DNA of 64,000 nucleotides from positions 62,001 to 126,000 of the forward strand of contig JADJNS010000026.1 in assembly GCA_016714225.1 (NCBI GenBank), read 5' to 3'. This stretch comes from Archangiaceae bacterium. GTDB lineage: Bacteria > Myxococcota > Myxococcia > Myxococcales > Myxococcaceae. Positions 9,504 to 20,648 of the stretch are shown piece after piece. The notes under the pieces were generated by a model. It saw only the letters and a list, made by a program, of their open reading frames with translations, was not told the origin of the DNA and did not search any database. The translations under genes were made by a program, and so were the position numbers. Numbering within the stretch: the stretch's first letter is position 1; every line of letters begins with the position of its first letter.

Positions 9504-9526
9504 TATATGAAACGAGCGCTCTTTCG

Positions 9527-10141
9527 ATGCGTGCGTCGCGGCTCTTGCGGGTGCTGCTGCTGCTCCAGAACCGCGGGCGGCAGACCTGCGCCCAGCTCTC
9601 GACCGAGCTCGAGGTGGCGCGGCGCACCGTGCTGCGCGACGTCGAGGCGCTGACCGAGGCCGGCCTGCCGCTGGTGGTGCACCGCGGCGCGCGCGGGGGC
9701 ATCGAGCTGGGGTTCAACTACCGCACGCGGCTGACCGGGCTGAGCGCGGCCGAGGCCGAGGCGCTGGGAGTGCTCTTGGGCACCGAGGTGCCGATGCTCG
9801 AGGCGCTGGGCCTCGAGGCGGCGGGCAAGGCGGCGCGCACCAAGCTGCTCGAGTCGCTGCCCGACGGGGTGCGTGAGACCGCGCTCACCGCGCAGCGGCG
9901 CTTTCGCGCGGTGGGGCGGCAGGCGCCCCGTGAAGACCCCCGCGTCGCGCCGCTGGCGAAGGCCGTGCGCGAGCGGCGCAAGGTGCGCATTCGGGCGCGC
10001 AGCGTGGCGCCGCAGACCATTCACCCGGTGGCGCTGGTGCTGGGGCCGCAGGGCTGGCTGGTGGAAGACGGCCTTCAGCCCGGCCGGCGGCTCAGGCTGG
10101 CCGACTGCGGCGACCTGAACATCTCGGCGCTGCAGTTCTAA
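9527..10141 (+). CDS. HTH/WYL-type transcriptional regulator (YafY-like)
   Basis: 204 residues from the ATG at 9527 (MRASRLLRVLLLLQNRG). An open frame extends further upstream, but it would run through the operator. Residues 1-60 form a DeoR/YafY-type winged helix (TCAQLSTELEVARRTVLRD is the recognition part), and 60-204 resembles the ligand-sensing part of WYL regulators, including LTGLSAAEAEALGVLLGTE. The C-terminus is shorter than usual and a clear W-Y-L triplet is not seen. It probably regulates itself and the divergent 9464-8449 gene pair. The stop overlaps the converging gene by 3 bases. Confidence 0.75.
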   Translation: MRASRLLRVLLLLQNRGRQTCAQLSTELEVARRTVLRDVEALTEAGLPLVVHRGARGGIELGFNYRTRLTGLSAAEAEALGVLLGTEVPMLEALGLEAAGKAARTKLLESLPDGVRETALTAQRRFRAVGRQAPREDPRVAPLAKAVRERRKVRIRARSVAPQTIHPVALVLGPQGWLVEDGLQPGRRLRLADCGDLNISALQF

Positions 10142-10716
10142 GGCGTGCCGAAGTACACGTTGTCGATGCAGGTGGTCTCTTCGCCGTTGCGCCACTCTCC
10201 GGGCAGCCGCAGCGAGGTGACGTAGGCGAGCGCCGCCTTCAAGTCGTCGTCGGTGGCCTTCTCGCCCGAGAGAAGAGTCCACTCGGTCTTGCTGGTGTCG
10301 AGCCACACCGAGAAGCTCTGCCAGGCGGCGGCGCGGCTGGGGGTGTTGGCGACCCGGGTGACGAGCGAGATGCCACGGCCGTTGAGGTACAGGTCGTTGG
10401 CCTGGAACTGGCGGCCGCCGCTGGTCTGAGAGTCCCAGGTGAGGCGGCGGCCGAAGATGCGACTGACGTTGCCGAGGTACTTGTTGGGCGCGTTGAACTT
10501 CCAGAGCTCGGCGGAGCCCGAGAAGCCGTGGTCAGAGCCGCACAGCGCCGGCCCGTCGTAGGTGGCGTCTTCGGCCAGGCGCATCGCCGGCTCGGTGGAG
10601 ATGGACTCGAGCGACCACTCTTCGTCGCTGTACGAGAAGTCGTCTGAGGCGAGGGTGTCGCCGCCGCACGCGGCGAGCGACAGCGCGGCAGTCACCAGCA
10701 GGGCAGGGCGGAGCAT
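10138..10716 (-). CDS. Lipoprotein with laminin-B-like domain
   Basis: Signal peptide with lipobox SLAAC (Cys17), then an acidic linker and a domain from about residue 55 (DHGFSGSAELWKFNAP, KYLGNVSRIFGRRLTWD) whose spacing of aromatic residues resembles laminin B (IV) domains of secreted bacterial proteins. The C-terminus carries a single Cys before DNVYFG. Likely exported and membrane-anchored; the role is unknown. It follows the GNAT-like gene after 12 bases and is probably co-transcribed with it. The domain call is by eye. Confidence 0.6.
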   Translation of the reverse strand: MLRPALLVTAALSLAACGGDTLASDDFSYSDEEWSLESISTEPAMRLAEDATYDGPALCGSDHGFSGSAELWKFNAPNKYLGNVSRIFGRRLTWDSQTSGGRQFQANDLYLNGRGISLVTRVANTPSRAAAWQSFSVWLDTSKTEWTLLSGEKATDDDLKAALAYVTSLRLPGEWRNGEETTCIDNVYFGTP

Positions 10717-10728
10717 GCGCTCGAGAAT

Positions 10729-11871
10729 CTACACCGGCTTCATGCCCGCCAGCTCACGCGACTGGGCGACCACCTGGTCGACGTGCTGGGCCTCGCGGCG
10801 GCAGGCGTCGCGCAGCGCGCGGTCGAAGGCCGGCTCGAAGGCCAGGTGCAGTGAGTTGATCTGGGTGGGCTCGAAGCCGCGGGGAATCTTGTGCTCACCG
10901 CCGGCGCCGGGCTCGAACGCCTCGCGCCCCGCGCGAATGCACTCGTCGACCGAGTGGTAGAGGCACACGTTGAAGTGCAGAAACGGGTGGTCTTCGAAGC
11001 AGCCCCAGTAGCGGCCGTAGAGCCGCTTCTCACCCACCAGGTTGAAGGCGCCGGCGACCGGCTTGCCCGCCCGCTCGGCCACCACCAGCTCGACCTCGTC
11101 GGGCATCGCGGCGAACGCGCGCTCGAAGAACTTCTGATTGAGCTGCACCGTGCCCCACCCGTTCTTCTCGCAGGTGCTCTCGTAGAACTTGAAGGCCAGC
11201 CGGGCGTGCTCGACGCCCAGCTCTTTGCCGCGCACGGTGCGAATGGTGATGCCCTGGGTGGCCGCGGCGCCGCGCTCGCGCTTGAGCTGATTGCGGCGCT
11301 TGCTGTCGAAGCGCGCCAGGTAGTCGTCGTAGGTGCGGTAGCCGGCGTTGCGCCAGTGGTACTGCATGCTCTTGCGGCGAAAGAGGCCCAGGTCGAGCTG
11401 CTCGAGCTCGAGCGCCTCGTCTTCGGGCGGGAAGAGAATGTGTACGGTCGAGAGGCCCTGCTTCTTCGCGCTGGCGATGGCGGCCTTCACCAGCTCGGCG
11501 CGCGCGGCGGGAGAGCCCAAGAACTTGGGCGCGGTGATGGGAGAGAGCGGGGCGCCGATGAGCAGCTTGGGGTGGTAGCGCACCCCGAACTGGCTCGCCG
11601 CGTTGGCCCAGCCCCAGTCGTAGATGTACTCGCCCATGCTGTGGCTCTTGCGCCAGGCGGGCGCGAGGCCGACCAGGTTCGAGCCGTCGTACGCGGCGAA
11701 GTGGTGCGGCTCCCAGCCGGTCTTGGCGGTGGCGCTGCCCGAAGACTCCATCGCGTGCAGCCAGGCGTGCTTCATCACCGGGGCGGTACCCCTGGGCACG
11801 AGCGCGTTCCACACCTCGGGGGGAACTTCGCTCACCGACTTGAGCACCTGAACGCGCAACACCGAGCGCAT
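10729..11871 (-). CDS. GNAT/FemAB-like protein (DUF482/peptidogalycan family)
   Basis: About 380 residues. I prefer the ATG at 11871; an ATG 5 codons upstream exists but brings in a TTA codon out of keeping with local usage. The protein has the family landmarks GWEPHHFAAYDG near 50, EYIYDWGWANA near 81, RKSMQYHWRN near 165, FDSKRRNQLKRERGAA near 185, and a C-terminal YGRYWGC and EPGAGGEHKIPRGFEPT. Members are related to FemAB/GNAT acyl- or aminoacyl-transferases; the natural substrate is not established. It leads a short operon with the lipoprotein gene downstream. Confidence 0.82.
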   Translation of the reverse strand: MRSVLRVQVLKSVSEVPPEVWNALVPRGTAPVMKHAWLHAMESSGSATAKTGWEPHHFAAYDGSNLVGLAPAWRKSHSMGEYIYDWGWANAASQFGVRYHPKLLIGAPLSPITAPKFLGSPAARAELVKAAIASAKKQGLSTVHILFPPEDEALELEQLDLGLFRRKSMQYHWRNAGYRTYDDYLARFDSKRRNQLKRERGAAATQGITIRTVRGKELGVEHARLAFKFYESTCEKNGWGTVQLNQKFFERAFAAMPDEVELVVAERAGKPVAGAFNLVGEKRLYGRYWGCFEDHPFLHFNVCLYHSVDECIRAGREAFEPGAGGEHKIPRGFEPTQINSLHLAFEPAFDRALRDACRREAQHVDQVVAQSRELAGMKPV

Positions 11872-11999
11872 AGATAACGCATTCACGCGGCGTGCGCGGC
11901 GCGGCGTGAGCTGACCGTTCGGGCAGGGGGTGGCCGGCTCAGGCAGCTGGGCGAGCGCGAAGCCCGAGTCGACCGCGGCTCGAGGCGGTCGACCTTCAC

Positions 12000-12617
12000 T
12001 CAGGGCGCCGGTGCGGCGCGCTCTTTCTGCCGGCGCTGCGCTTCTTTCTCGATCGCCTCGAGCGTGCCGCTGATGCCGCGGCGGTTGCCGATGTTCTTGG
12101 CCCAGGTCGGCAGCATGCCGCCCGGGTCGGCGGCGAAGCGGTAGACCACGTGGCTCTTGCCGTCTTCTTTCGGCGTCACGTCCCAGCTGCCTTCGTTCAC
12201 GGTGACGCGCACCCGCGAGCCGTTCACCGGCAGCTTGTCGTGCGCCGAGGTCCAGTGGCAGCGGAAGGCGCCGGTGCCGTCGGGCTTCACGCCCTCGTCG
12301 ACCCAGGTGCGCACCACGTAGTCACGGTCGGAGATGATGGGCAGCCCCAGGTGCGTGTAGTTGTACACGCTGCCGTCGTCGTCTCGGGCCACCTCTTTCG
12401 CCTCGGCCACGTACGGCATGAACTTGGGGAAGCGGTTCATGAGGGTGAGGGTGTCTTGAATGTCGCGCACCGGCGCGGCGAGGTCGGCCTCGGCCCAGAT
12501 CTCGAACACCCCGCTCTCACCGCGCGGCCGCGCCTTCACGTTGATGGCCCCGGTCGCGACGGTCTCCCACTCGGGCTCGGCCGCCACCAACAGGCTCACC
12601 AGCGCGATCTCCACCAT
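12000..12617 (-). CDS. Exported START-domain protein
   Basis: 205 residues from the ATG at 12617, which gives a short signal-peptide-like N-terminus (MVEIALVSLLVAAEPEW). Residues about 40-195 follow the START/SRPBCC helix-grip pattern: DTLTLMNRFPKFMPYV, NYTHLGLPIISDRDYV, and the C-terminal helix GTLEAIEKEAQRR. Related bacterial START proteins bind lipids or other hydrophobic ligands. The ligand is unknown. It stands alone, divergent from the next gene. Confidence 0.75.
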   Translation of the reverse strand: MVEIALVSLLVAAEPEWETVATGAINVKARPRGESGVFEIWAEADLAAPVRDIQDTLTLMNRFPKFMPYVAEAKEVARDDDGSVYNYTHLGLPIISDRDYVVRTWVDEGVKPDGTGAFRCHWTSAHDKLPVNGSRVRVTVNEGSWDVTPKEDGKSHVVYRFAADPGGMLPTWAKNIGNRRGISGTLEAIEKEAQRRQKERAAPAP

Positions 12618-12934
12618 GGCGGGCGAATCTAACCCACTCTCCGGTGAGTCCCTCCCGGCGACGATCGTCCAACCCCGAAAATGCAAACCCGCGTGCCCTC
12701 AGGAAAACGCTTTACGCTCGAGGTCAATCGAACGACGACAGTGGTGCAGTGCTGTCGCTACAGCGCGCCCGCCGCTGCCTCACCCGGGCTGAAACGCGCG
12801 CGTCTCGCCTCAACGGCTTGCGCCCCTCGGCGGCCCGAACCTGTCGCGCGCGTGCATCACAACCGCGCTCGGCGCTCGCGGCCCCGCGCTTGCTGAAGGG
12901 TGCCTCGCACTCTTCACCGCTGGAGAAAAAAAAG
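12618..12934. other. Intergenic region between divergent genes
   Basis: These 317 bases must carry promoters for both neighbours. A small hairpin (GCTGT-N4-ACAGC, 12751-12764) and a purine-rich ribosome-binding stretch (ggagaaaaaaaag, just before 12935) are visible. I see no coding sequence that matches local codon usage. Confidence 0.4.
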
Positions 12935-13723
12935 ATGAAATCTGCCCTGACCACCGTCGCTTTTTTCGCCGTGCTCGCCGGCTGCGACCCTGTCGAGGAC
13001 GAGCTGGGTGACCCCGGAGACCTCGACCCGAGCCTGGAGGGGCCCGCCGATGACGTCGAGCTCGCCGACGCCGAAGACCTGGTGAGCAGCGAAGAGAGCG
13101 CGCTGCGACACTGCTACTGCCGGGCGCCGTACGCTTGCGTGCACTCGTCGTCGCCCTCGCACATGTACTCGGGGGCGCACTGGGCGATGCGCAAGGCGGG
13201 CGTGTCGGACTCGAGCCTGATTCAGACCTACGGTGATGTTCGGGCGTCGGTCGGCACCCACTGCCCCGAGTCGGGCACCACCTGGTCCGCCGCTACCGAC
13301 ATCGCCAGCGGCAGCTCTCCGTGCGCCCGAACCCGCGCGCTGCGCCGCCAGGGCTTCGCCGCCTGGTACCGGGTGCCGCCCTCGTTCTCGCGGCACATTC
13401 ACGCGGTGTACGCCGGCGCGCCCGAGATGAAGCAGTCGCTCAAGAACCAGGTCGCCTCGTTTCTGCAGGGGCGCAACGGCCTGGCGAGCAACGGGGTCGA
13501 CTCCATCTGCCCCATCACCGCCGCCGAGAAGGCCGCGGTGATCGCCGCGCGAGAGCACCGGTACCCGTGCTCGCCGGGCGGCCTCTACTGCGGCACCGAC
13601 GTGGTGTGGGGCTACCGCAACACGCTCTACCGCTGCAACTCGAACCACACCGCCTCGGCGGTGAGGAGCTGCCGCCGGGGCTGCGACATCAACCCCTCGG
13701 GCATCGCCGACGCCTGCCGCTGA
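12935..13723 (+). CDS. Cys-rich secreted lipoprotein with C-terminal GLYCG/GC module
   Basis: 262 residues from ATG 12935, preceded by a strong purine-rich ribosome-binding site. Signal peptide with lipobox VLAGC, then an acidic linker, then a Cys-rich body: HCYCRAPYACVHSS near 70 and 14 cysteines overall. The last 50 residues (GLYCGTDVVWGYRNTLYRC ... RRGCDINPSG) look like a compact disulphide module that recurs at the ends of secreted myxobacterial proteins. The central part (HWAMRKAGVSDSS, PAEMKQSLKNQVASF-like) has no recognised domain. Secretion and surface anchoring are expected; function unknown. Confidence 0.75.
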   Translation: MKSALTTVAFFAVLAGCDPVEDELGDPGDLDPSLEGPADDVELADAEDLVSSEESALRHCYCRAPYACVHSSSPSHMYSGAHWAMRKAGVSDSSLIQTYGDVRASVGTHCPESGTTWSAATDIASGSSPCARTRALRRQGFAAWYRVPPSFSRHIHAVYAGAPEMKQSLKNQVASFLQGRNGLASNGVDSICPITAAEKAAVIAAREHRYPCSPGGLYCGTDVVWGYRNTLYRCNSNHTASAVRSCRRGCDINPSGIADACR

Positions 13724-13825
13724 GGCGCGTCGGGCGCGGCCGACGCCCGAAGCGCATACCGAGGCGGGTACCCGCTCGCAAAGCCGGGCACACCCCCGCT
13801 AGCCTCGGTTTTGGCCCCGCCCCCG

Positions 13826-16674
<2,849 letters not shown>

Positions 16675-16678
<4 letters not shown>

Positions 16679-17529
16679 GCCGCGGCGGCCTGAGCGCCCA
16701 GCTCTTCGCGCAGCTCGGCCGGCCGCTCGCGCCGGCGCTCGAGAAGCAGCTCGAGCCGCTGCTCGCCGCGAAGCTGAGCGAGGCCGCGGCGAAGTGGCCC
16801 GAGGTCGAGCTCGAGCGCGAGGCCTTCATCGAGCAGCTCGCGCGTGGGCTGGCCGGGTGCGACGACGTGCCCGAGGCGCTGGCCGCGGTGCACGCGGCAG
16901 ACCTGAAGCTCGCCGCCGCCTGCGCGCGCGGGGTGCCGGCGGCCCTGGCGGTCTTCGAGCGGCGGGTGATGTCGCCCCTGGCGCGCGGCCTCGCGCGGCG
17001 CCAGCCCGGCAGCGGCGAAGACGTGCTGCAGTGGGTTCGCCAGCACCTCTTGCTGGGCGAGCGGGCGATTCGCACCTTCGCCGGCCGGGGCCCGCTGCGC
17101 AGCTGGGTGCGGCTGGTGCTCGCCCGGCGCTTGGCCCGGGTGAAGCAGCGCGCCCGCCCCGACGAGCCGCTCGACGCGCTGCTCGCGGTGGCGGGGCTGT
17201 CGGCGCCGGCGGGCACGGTGAGCACGCGCGAGGTGCTCGAGGTGGTGCACCGGGAGATGCGGCGCGCGGCCGCCGAGCTCACCCCCGAGCAGCGCGAGGT
17301 GCTCAAGCTGCACTACGCGCGGGGGCTGTCGGTCACCCACCTGGCGGTGGCGCTGGGCGTGCCGAGGTCGACCGCCGGCCACCGCCTGCTGACCGCTCGC
17401 GAGGCGCTCGGCGCACGTACCCGGGCGCTGCTGTTGCACACGCTCGAGGTGTCACCGCAGAGCCTCGACGCGCTGGTGGCCTCGACGCCGCTCGAGCTGC
17501 CCGAGAGCTTGAGCCTCATCTTCGCCTGA
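16675..17529 (+). CDS. Sigma-70 family factor of the myxobacterial kinase-linked type
   Basis: 284 residues from the ATG at 16675, overlapping the kinase stop by 4 bases. The middle part contains region-2-like sequence (GRGPLRSWVRLVLARRLAR near residue 138-156) and the C-terminal half a region-4 helix-turn-helix (ELTPEQREVLKLHYARGLS then HLAVALGVPRSTAGHRL). An extra N-terminal stretch of about 90 residues precedes region 2. This matches the sigma-70 subfamily described from Myxococcales that lies next to TPR kinases. It probably directs RNA polymerase to a small regulon controlled by the kinase; the regulon and promoter motif cannot be read from here. Confidence 0.75.
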
Positions 17530-17677
17530 GCGGCGGTGCGCGCCCGGTCGCGGCCGGTCGAGCTCGAGCGTGCGTCGAGCGCTGCGCGACGGGTGGTCAG
17601 CGCGGCGTCGGCGCTCTGCCAGTCGAAGCCACCCACGTCGTGAAACTGCTTCGCGCGCTGGGGCCACCGAGCACGGC

Positions 17678-19822
17678 TCAGTTTCCCGAGACGTCGATGG
17701 GGGTGTACCGGTTGGTCATGGTGCCGTCTCCCAGCTGCCCGAAGGCGTTGCCGCCCCAGCACTTGAGCAGGCCCGCGGCGGTGAGCGCGCAGGTGTGGTC
17801 CGCTCCTGCGCTGACCGTCGCGACACCCGAGCCGAGGCCGGTGACGGTCACCGGGGTGAGGCGTCGGGCCATGGTTCCGTCGCCGATCTCTCCGTTCCGA
17901 TTGCTGCCCCAGCACCTCAGGGCCCCGGTGGTGGTCACGGCGCAGCTGTGGCTCCCACCCGCGCTGACCGATGCCACGCCCGAAGTGAGGCCGGTGACGT
18001 CGCCGGGCGTAGCGCGGTGAAAGGTGAGCCCCGGCACGGTGCCGTCGCCGAGCTGGCCCTCGGAGAGGCTGCCCCAGCACTTGAGGCCTCCCGCAGTGGT
18101 GAGCGCACAGACGTGTGCGTCGCCAGCCGTGATTGCCGTGACGCCGCCGGTCAGGCCGACCACCGGTACTGGAGTGAGCCGATCGATGGTCGTGCCGTCA
18201 CCGAGCTGACCGCTGTGATTCCCGCCCCAACATTGCACCGCTCCGGCGGTGGTGAGCGCGCAGCTGAAGTCACGACCGACGGCCACCCCCGCGACGCCAG
18301 CGGTGAGGCCAGCGACGTCGACCGGCGTGCTGGAAGCGACCGTGGTGCCGTCGCCCAGCGTTCCGCTGAAGTTGCTTCCCCAGCACTTGAGGCCGCCGGC
18401 ACCAGTGACGGCACACGAGTGGTACTCGCCGATTGCCACCGCGCTGGCGCCGCTTCCCAGGCCGAGCACATCGACCGGCAGTGCGCGGTTCACCGTGGTG
18501 CCGTCGCCGAGCTGACCGGAGGAGTTCCAGCCCCAACACTTGAGGGTGTTGGCTGTGGTCAGCGCGCACGTGTGATTGCTTCCGGCGCAGACCCGCCGGC
18601 CGGTCGAGGCCAGGCCAGACGCGGCGTCGACCGGTGTGAGCCGTCGGGTGAGCGTGCCATCGCCGAGCTGACCCTCGTTGTTGTTGCCCCAGCACTTCAC
18701 CGCGCCGGTGGTGGTGAGGGCACAGCCGTAGACCCTGCCCGCCGAAACCAGGCGCGCGCTGCAGCACCCCGAGCCGCACTTGAGCAGCCCGTTCGTGCAG
18801 GTGGTCGCGACACAGCTTGCCCCCGAGCAGGCCGTGATGGCCGCCCCCGTGGGGCAGAGCGCACACGTGCCCTGGCAGGCCAGGTACCCGGGGCTGCAGG
18901 CGAGCCCGCAGCTGGTGCCGTCGCAGGTCGCTGACCCGTTGGTGGTTGCGGGGCACGCAGTGCACGCACTGCCGCACGAAGCGACGCTGTTGTTCGCCAG
19001 GCACTGGTCGCCGCACCGGTGGTAGCCCGAGTTGCACGCGAAACCGCAGCTCGCGCCGTCGCAGGTCGCCACTCCGTTCGCCGGTGCCGCGGGGCACGGT
19101 GTGCACGCCGCGCCACAGGAGCTCACCCTCGTGTTCTCGGTGCACTGGCCGTTGCACGCGTGCTGCCCGGCGGGGCAGCTGCACTGGTGCGCCGAGAGGT
19201 CGCACGACATTCCTCCCGAGCATCGGGCTTCGACTCCGCTGCTGCAGCCGGTCGCGCAGGTGCCGCCGGCGGCGCAGTAGCTCCCCGCTCCGCAGCTGCC
19301 CGGCTGGCAGACGCAGGTGCGTGTTCCGGTATCGCAGTGGTCTTGCTGGCCGGCGCACTGGGCGTCGAGCACGCAGCCTGACTTGCACTGCTTGCTCGCC
19401 AGATCGCAGTAGTACCCCTGCGCAGGGCACGGGGTGACGGTGCAGTCGGCAGGCAGCGCACTGCAGTGGCCCGCGCTGCACACGGCCCCGGCGCCGCAGC
19501 TGTCTCCACACCCACCGCAGTGGGCCGCGTTGGTCTGCACGTCGACGCAGGCGCCGGCGCACTCCACGAGAGGAGCTGCGCAGGTGCTGCCCCCGTCATC
19601 GGTCGCGCTGCCGCCGATGCAGGTGCCCTGGGGGCCACAGCGCTGACCCGACTGCTGGCAATCGCTGCATGCGCTGGCGGCGGCACCGCACCCGCTCGCC
19701 TCGTTGCCCGGGTAGCAGACGTCTCCGCGGCAGCAGCCGCCGCAGGTCTCGGAGCTGCACGGCGTCGTCACGCCGCTGCAGGCGGCCAGCGCCACGACGG
19801 TCAGCCAGAGGGTCTTTCGCAT
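17678..19822 (-). CDS. Cys-rich lipoprotein with seven RCC1 repeats
   Basis: 714 residues. Signal peptide with lipobox ALAAC (Cys15). Residues about 20-350 are very rich in Cys with repeated CxxxC/Gx patterns (HCGGCGDSCGAG, YYCDLASKQC) resembling EGF-like or Stig-type repeats. From about 355 to the end there are seven RCC1-type repeats, each carrying C-A-L/V-T ... K-C-W-G-x-N ... G-x-L-G-D-G-T. Seven copies would close one beta-propeller. Each blade also has two cysteines, unlike cytoplasmic RCC1, consistent with disulphides in an exported protein. Predicted cell-surface binding protein; ligand unknown. It converges with the sigma factor gene. Confidence 0.88.
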   Translation of the reverse strand: MRKTLWLTVVALAACSGVTTPCSSETCGGCCRGDVCYPGNEASGCGAAASACSDCQQSGQRCGPQGTCIGGSATDDGGSTCAAPLVECAGACVDVQTNAAHCGGCGDSCGAGAVCSAGHCSALPADCTVTPCPAQGYYCDLASKQCKSGCVLDAQCAGQQDHCDTGTRTCVCQPGSCGAGSYCAAGGTCATGCSSGVEARCSGGMSCDLSAHQCSCPAGQHACNGQCTENTRVSSCGAACTPCPAAPANGVATCDGASCGFACNSGYHRCGDQCLANNSVASCGSACTACPATTNGSATCDGTSCGLACSPGYLACQGTCALCPTGAAITACSGASCVATTCTNGLLKCGSGCCSARLVSAGRVYGCALTTTGAVKCWGNNNEGQLGDGTLTRRLTPVDAASGLASTGRRVCAGSNHTCALTTANTLKCWGWNSSGQLGDGTTVNRALPVDVLGLGSGASAVAIGEYHSCAVTGAGGLKCWGSNFSGTLGDGTTVASSTPVDVAGLTAGVAGVAVGRDFSCALTTAGAVQCWGGNHSGQLGDGTTIDRLTPVPVVGLTGGVTAITAGDAHVCALTTAGGLKCWGSLSEGQLGDGTVPGLTFHRATPGDVTGLTSGVASVSAGGSHSCAVTTTGALRCWGSNRNGEIGDGTMARRLTPVTVTGLGSGVATVSAGADHTCALTAAGLLKCWGGNAFGQLGDGTMTNRYTPIDVSGN

Positions 19823-19928
19823 CAGGGGCTCCCGGTAGGAAACGGCAGGGCACAGACCTGCCTATTTCGGAGAGCCCGCCCAATCCGTCCGCGGATGTGG
19901 AGAAAGATTCACTTCACCTCGGGCCCGT

Positions 19929-19954
19929 GGGCCTGCTCGTGCGAAGGCAGGCCC
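19929..19954 (-). terminator. Stem-loop after the LytTR gene (possible terminator)
   Basis: Perfect 8-base arms GGGCCTGC (19929-19936) and GCAGGCCC (19947-19954) with a 10-base loop, starting 8 bases after the stop of the minus-strand response regulator. There is no T-run, so intrinsic termination is uncertain. Confidence 0.4.
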
Positions 19955-19961
19955 GGCGCCG

Positions 19962-20648
19962 TCAGCCCAGCTCGCGCTTGAGCTCGGCGGCCTGCCGCCG
20001 GCTGACCTCGAACGTGCGCCCGTCGGTGAGCTTCACGCGCAGGCCCTCGCCGTCGCGCTCGAGCGCCACCACCGCATCTCTGCGCACCAGCGTGCCGCGG
20101 TGCACCCGCACGAACCCCAGCGCTGCGAAGCGCTCTTGCAGCGTGTCGAGGCTCTCGCGCACCAGCAGCTCTTCGTCGCCCAGCCGCAGCTCGGTGTACT
20201 TGTCGAGCGCGCGAAACGCCGTCACCTGCCGCACGTCGACGAAGCGCGTCTCACCCGTCGAGTGCACGGTGAGCCGGTGTGCATGCGGGTCGGTAGAGGC
20301 GCTGCGCCTCCGCTCGAACTTGGCCAGCGCCTTCTCGAGCCGTTCTTTCCGCACCGGCTTCACCAGGTAGTCGACTGCGTCGACGTCGAACGCGTCGGCG
20401 GCGAAGCCGGGGTGCGCGGTGGTGAAGATGATCGGCGGCAGGTCGGGGCGCTCGGCGAGCGCGAGGCCGTCGAGGCCCGGCATCTCGACGTCGAGCAGCA
20501 GCACCTCGGGCTTCAGCACCGGCAGCAGCTCGAGCGCGGCCGTGCCGCTGCCCGCCTCGCCCACCACCTCGACGCCGCCCACCTCTTCCAGCAGGCGCCT
20601 CAGCCGCGCCCGCGCCACCGGCTCGTCGTCGACGATCAGCGCCTTCAC
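19962..20648 (-). CDS. LytTR-family response regulator
   Basis: 228 residues from a GTG at 20648. Receiver domain 1-115 with acidic pair IVDDE, phospho-acceptor D53 in LLLDVEMPGLDG, a TTAHPG switch threonine and the lysine in YLVKPV. A LytTR DNA-binding domain follows at about 125-228 (RFVDVRQVTAFRALDKYTEL, FVRVHRGTLVRRDAV). Such regulators bind direct repeats upstream of targets. The GTG overlaps the kinase stop by 4 bases (GTGA), so this is the partner of the upstream sensor kinase. The divergent beta-barrel genes are candidate targets. Confidence 0.92.
   Translation of the reverse strand: MKALIVDDEPVARARLRRLLEEVGGVEVVGEAGSGTAALELLPVLKPEVLLLDVEMPGLDGLALAERPDLPPIIFTTAHPGFAADAFDVDAVDYLVKPVRKERLEKALAKFERRRSASTDPHAHRLTVHSTGETRFVDVRQVTAFRALDKYTELRLGDEELLVRESLDTLQERFAALGFVRVHRGTLVRRDAVVALERDGEGLRVKLTDGRTFEVSRRQAAELKRELG

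Noticed and set aside
17570..18934. Plus-strand open frames across the RCC1 gene
   Set aside because: Shadows of a repeat-rich gene; the minus strand shows the lipobox and seven repeats.
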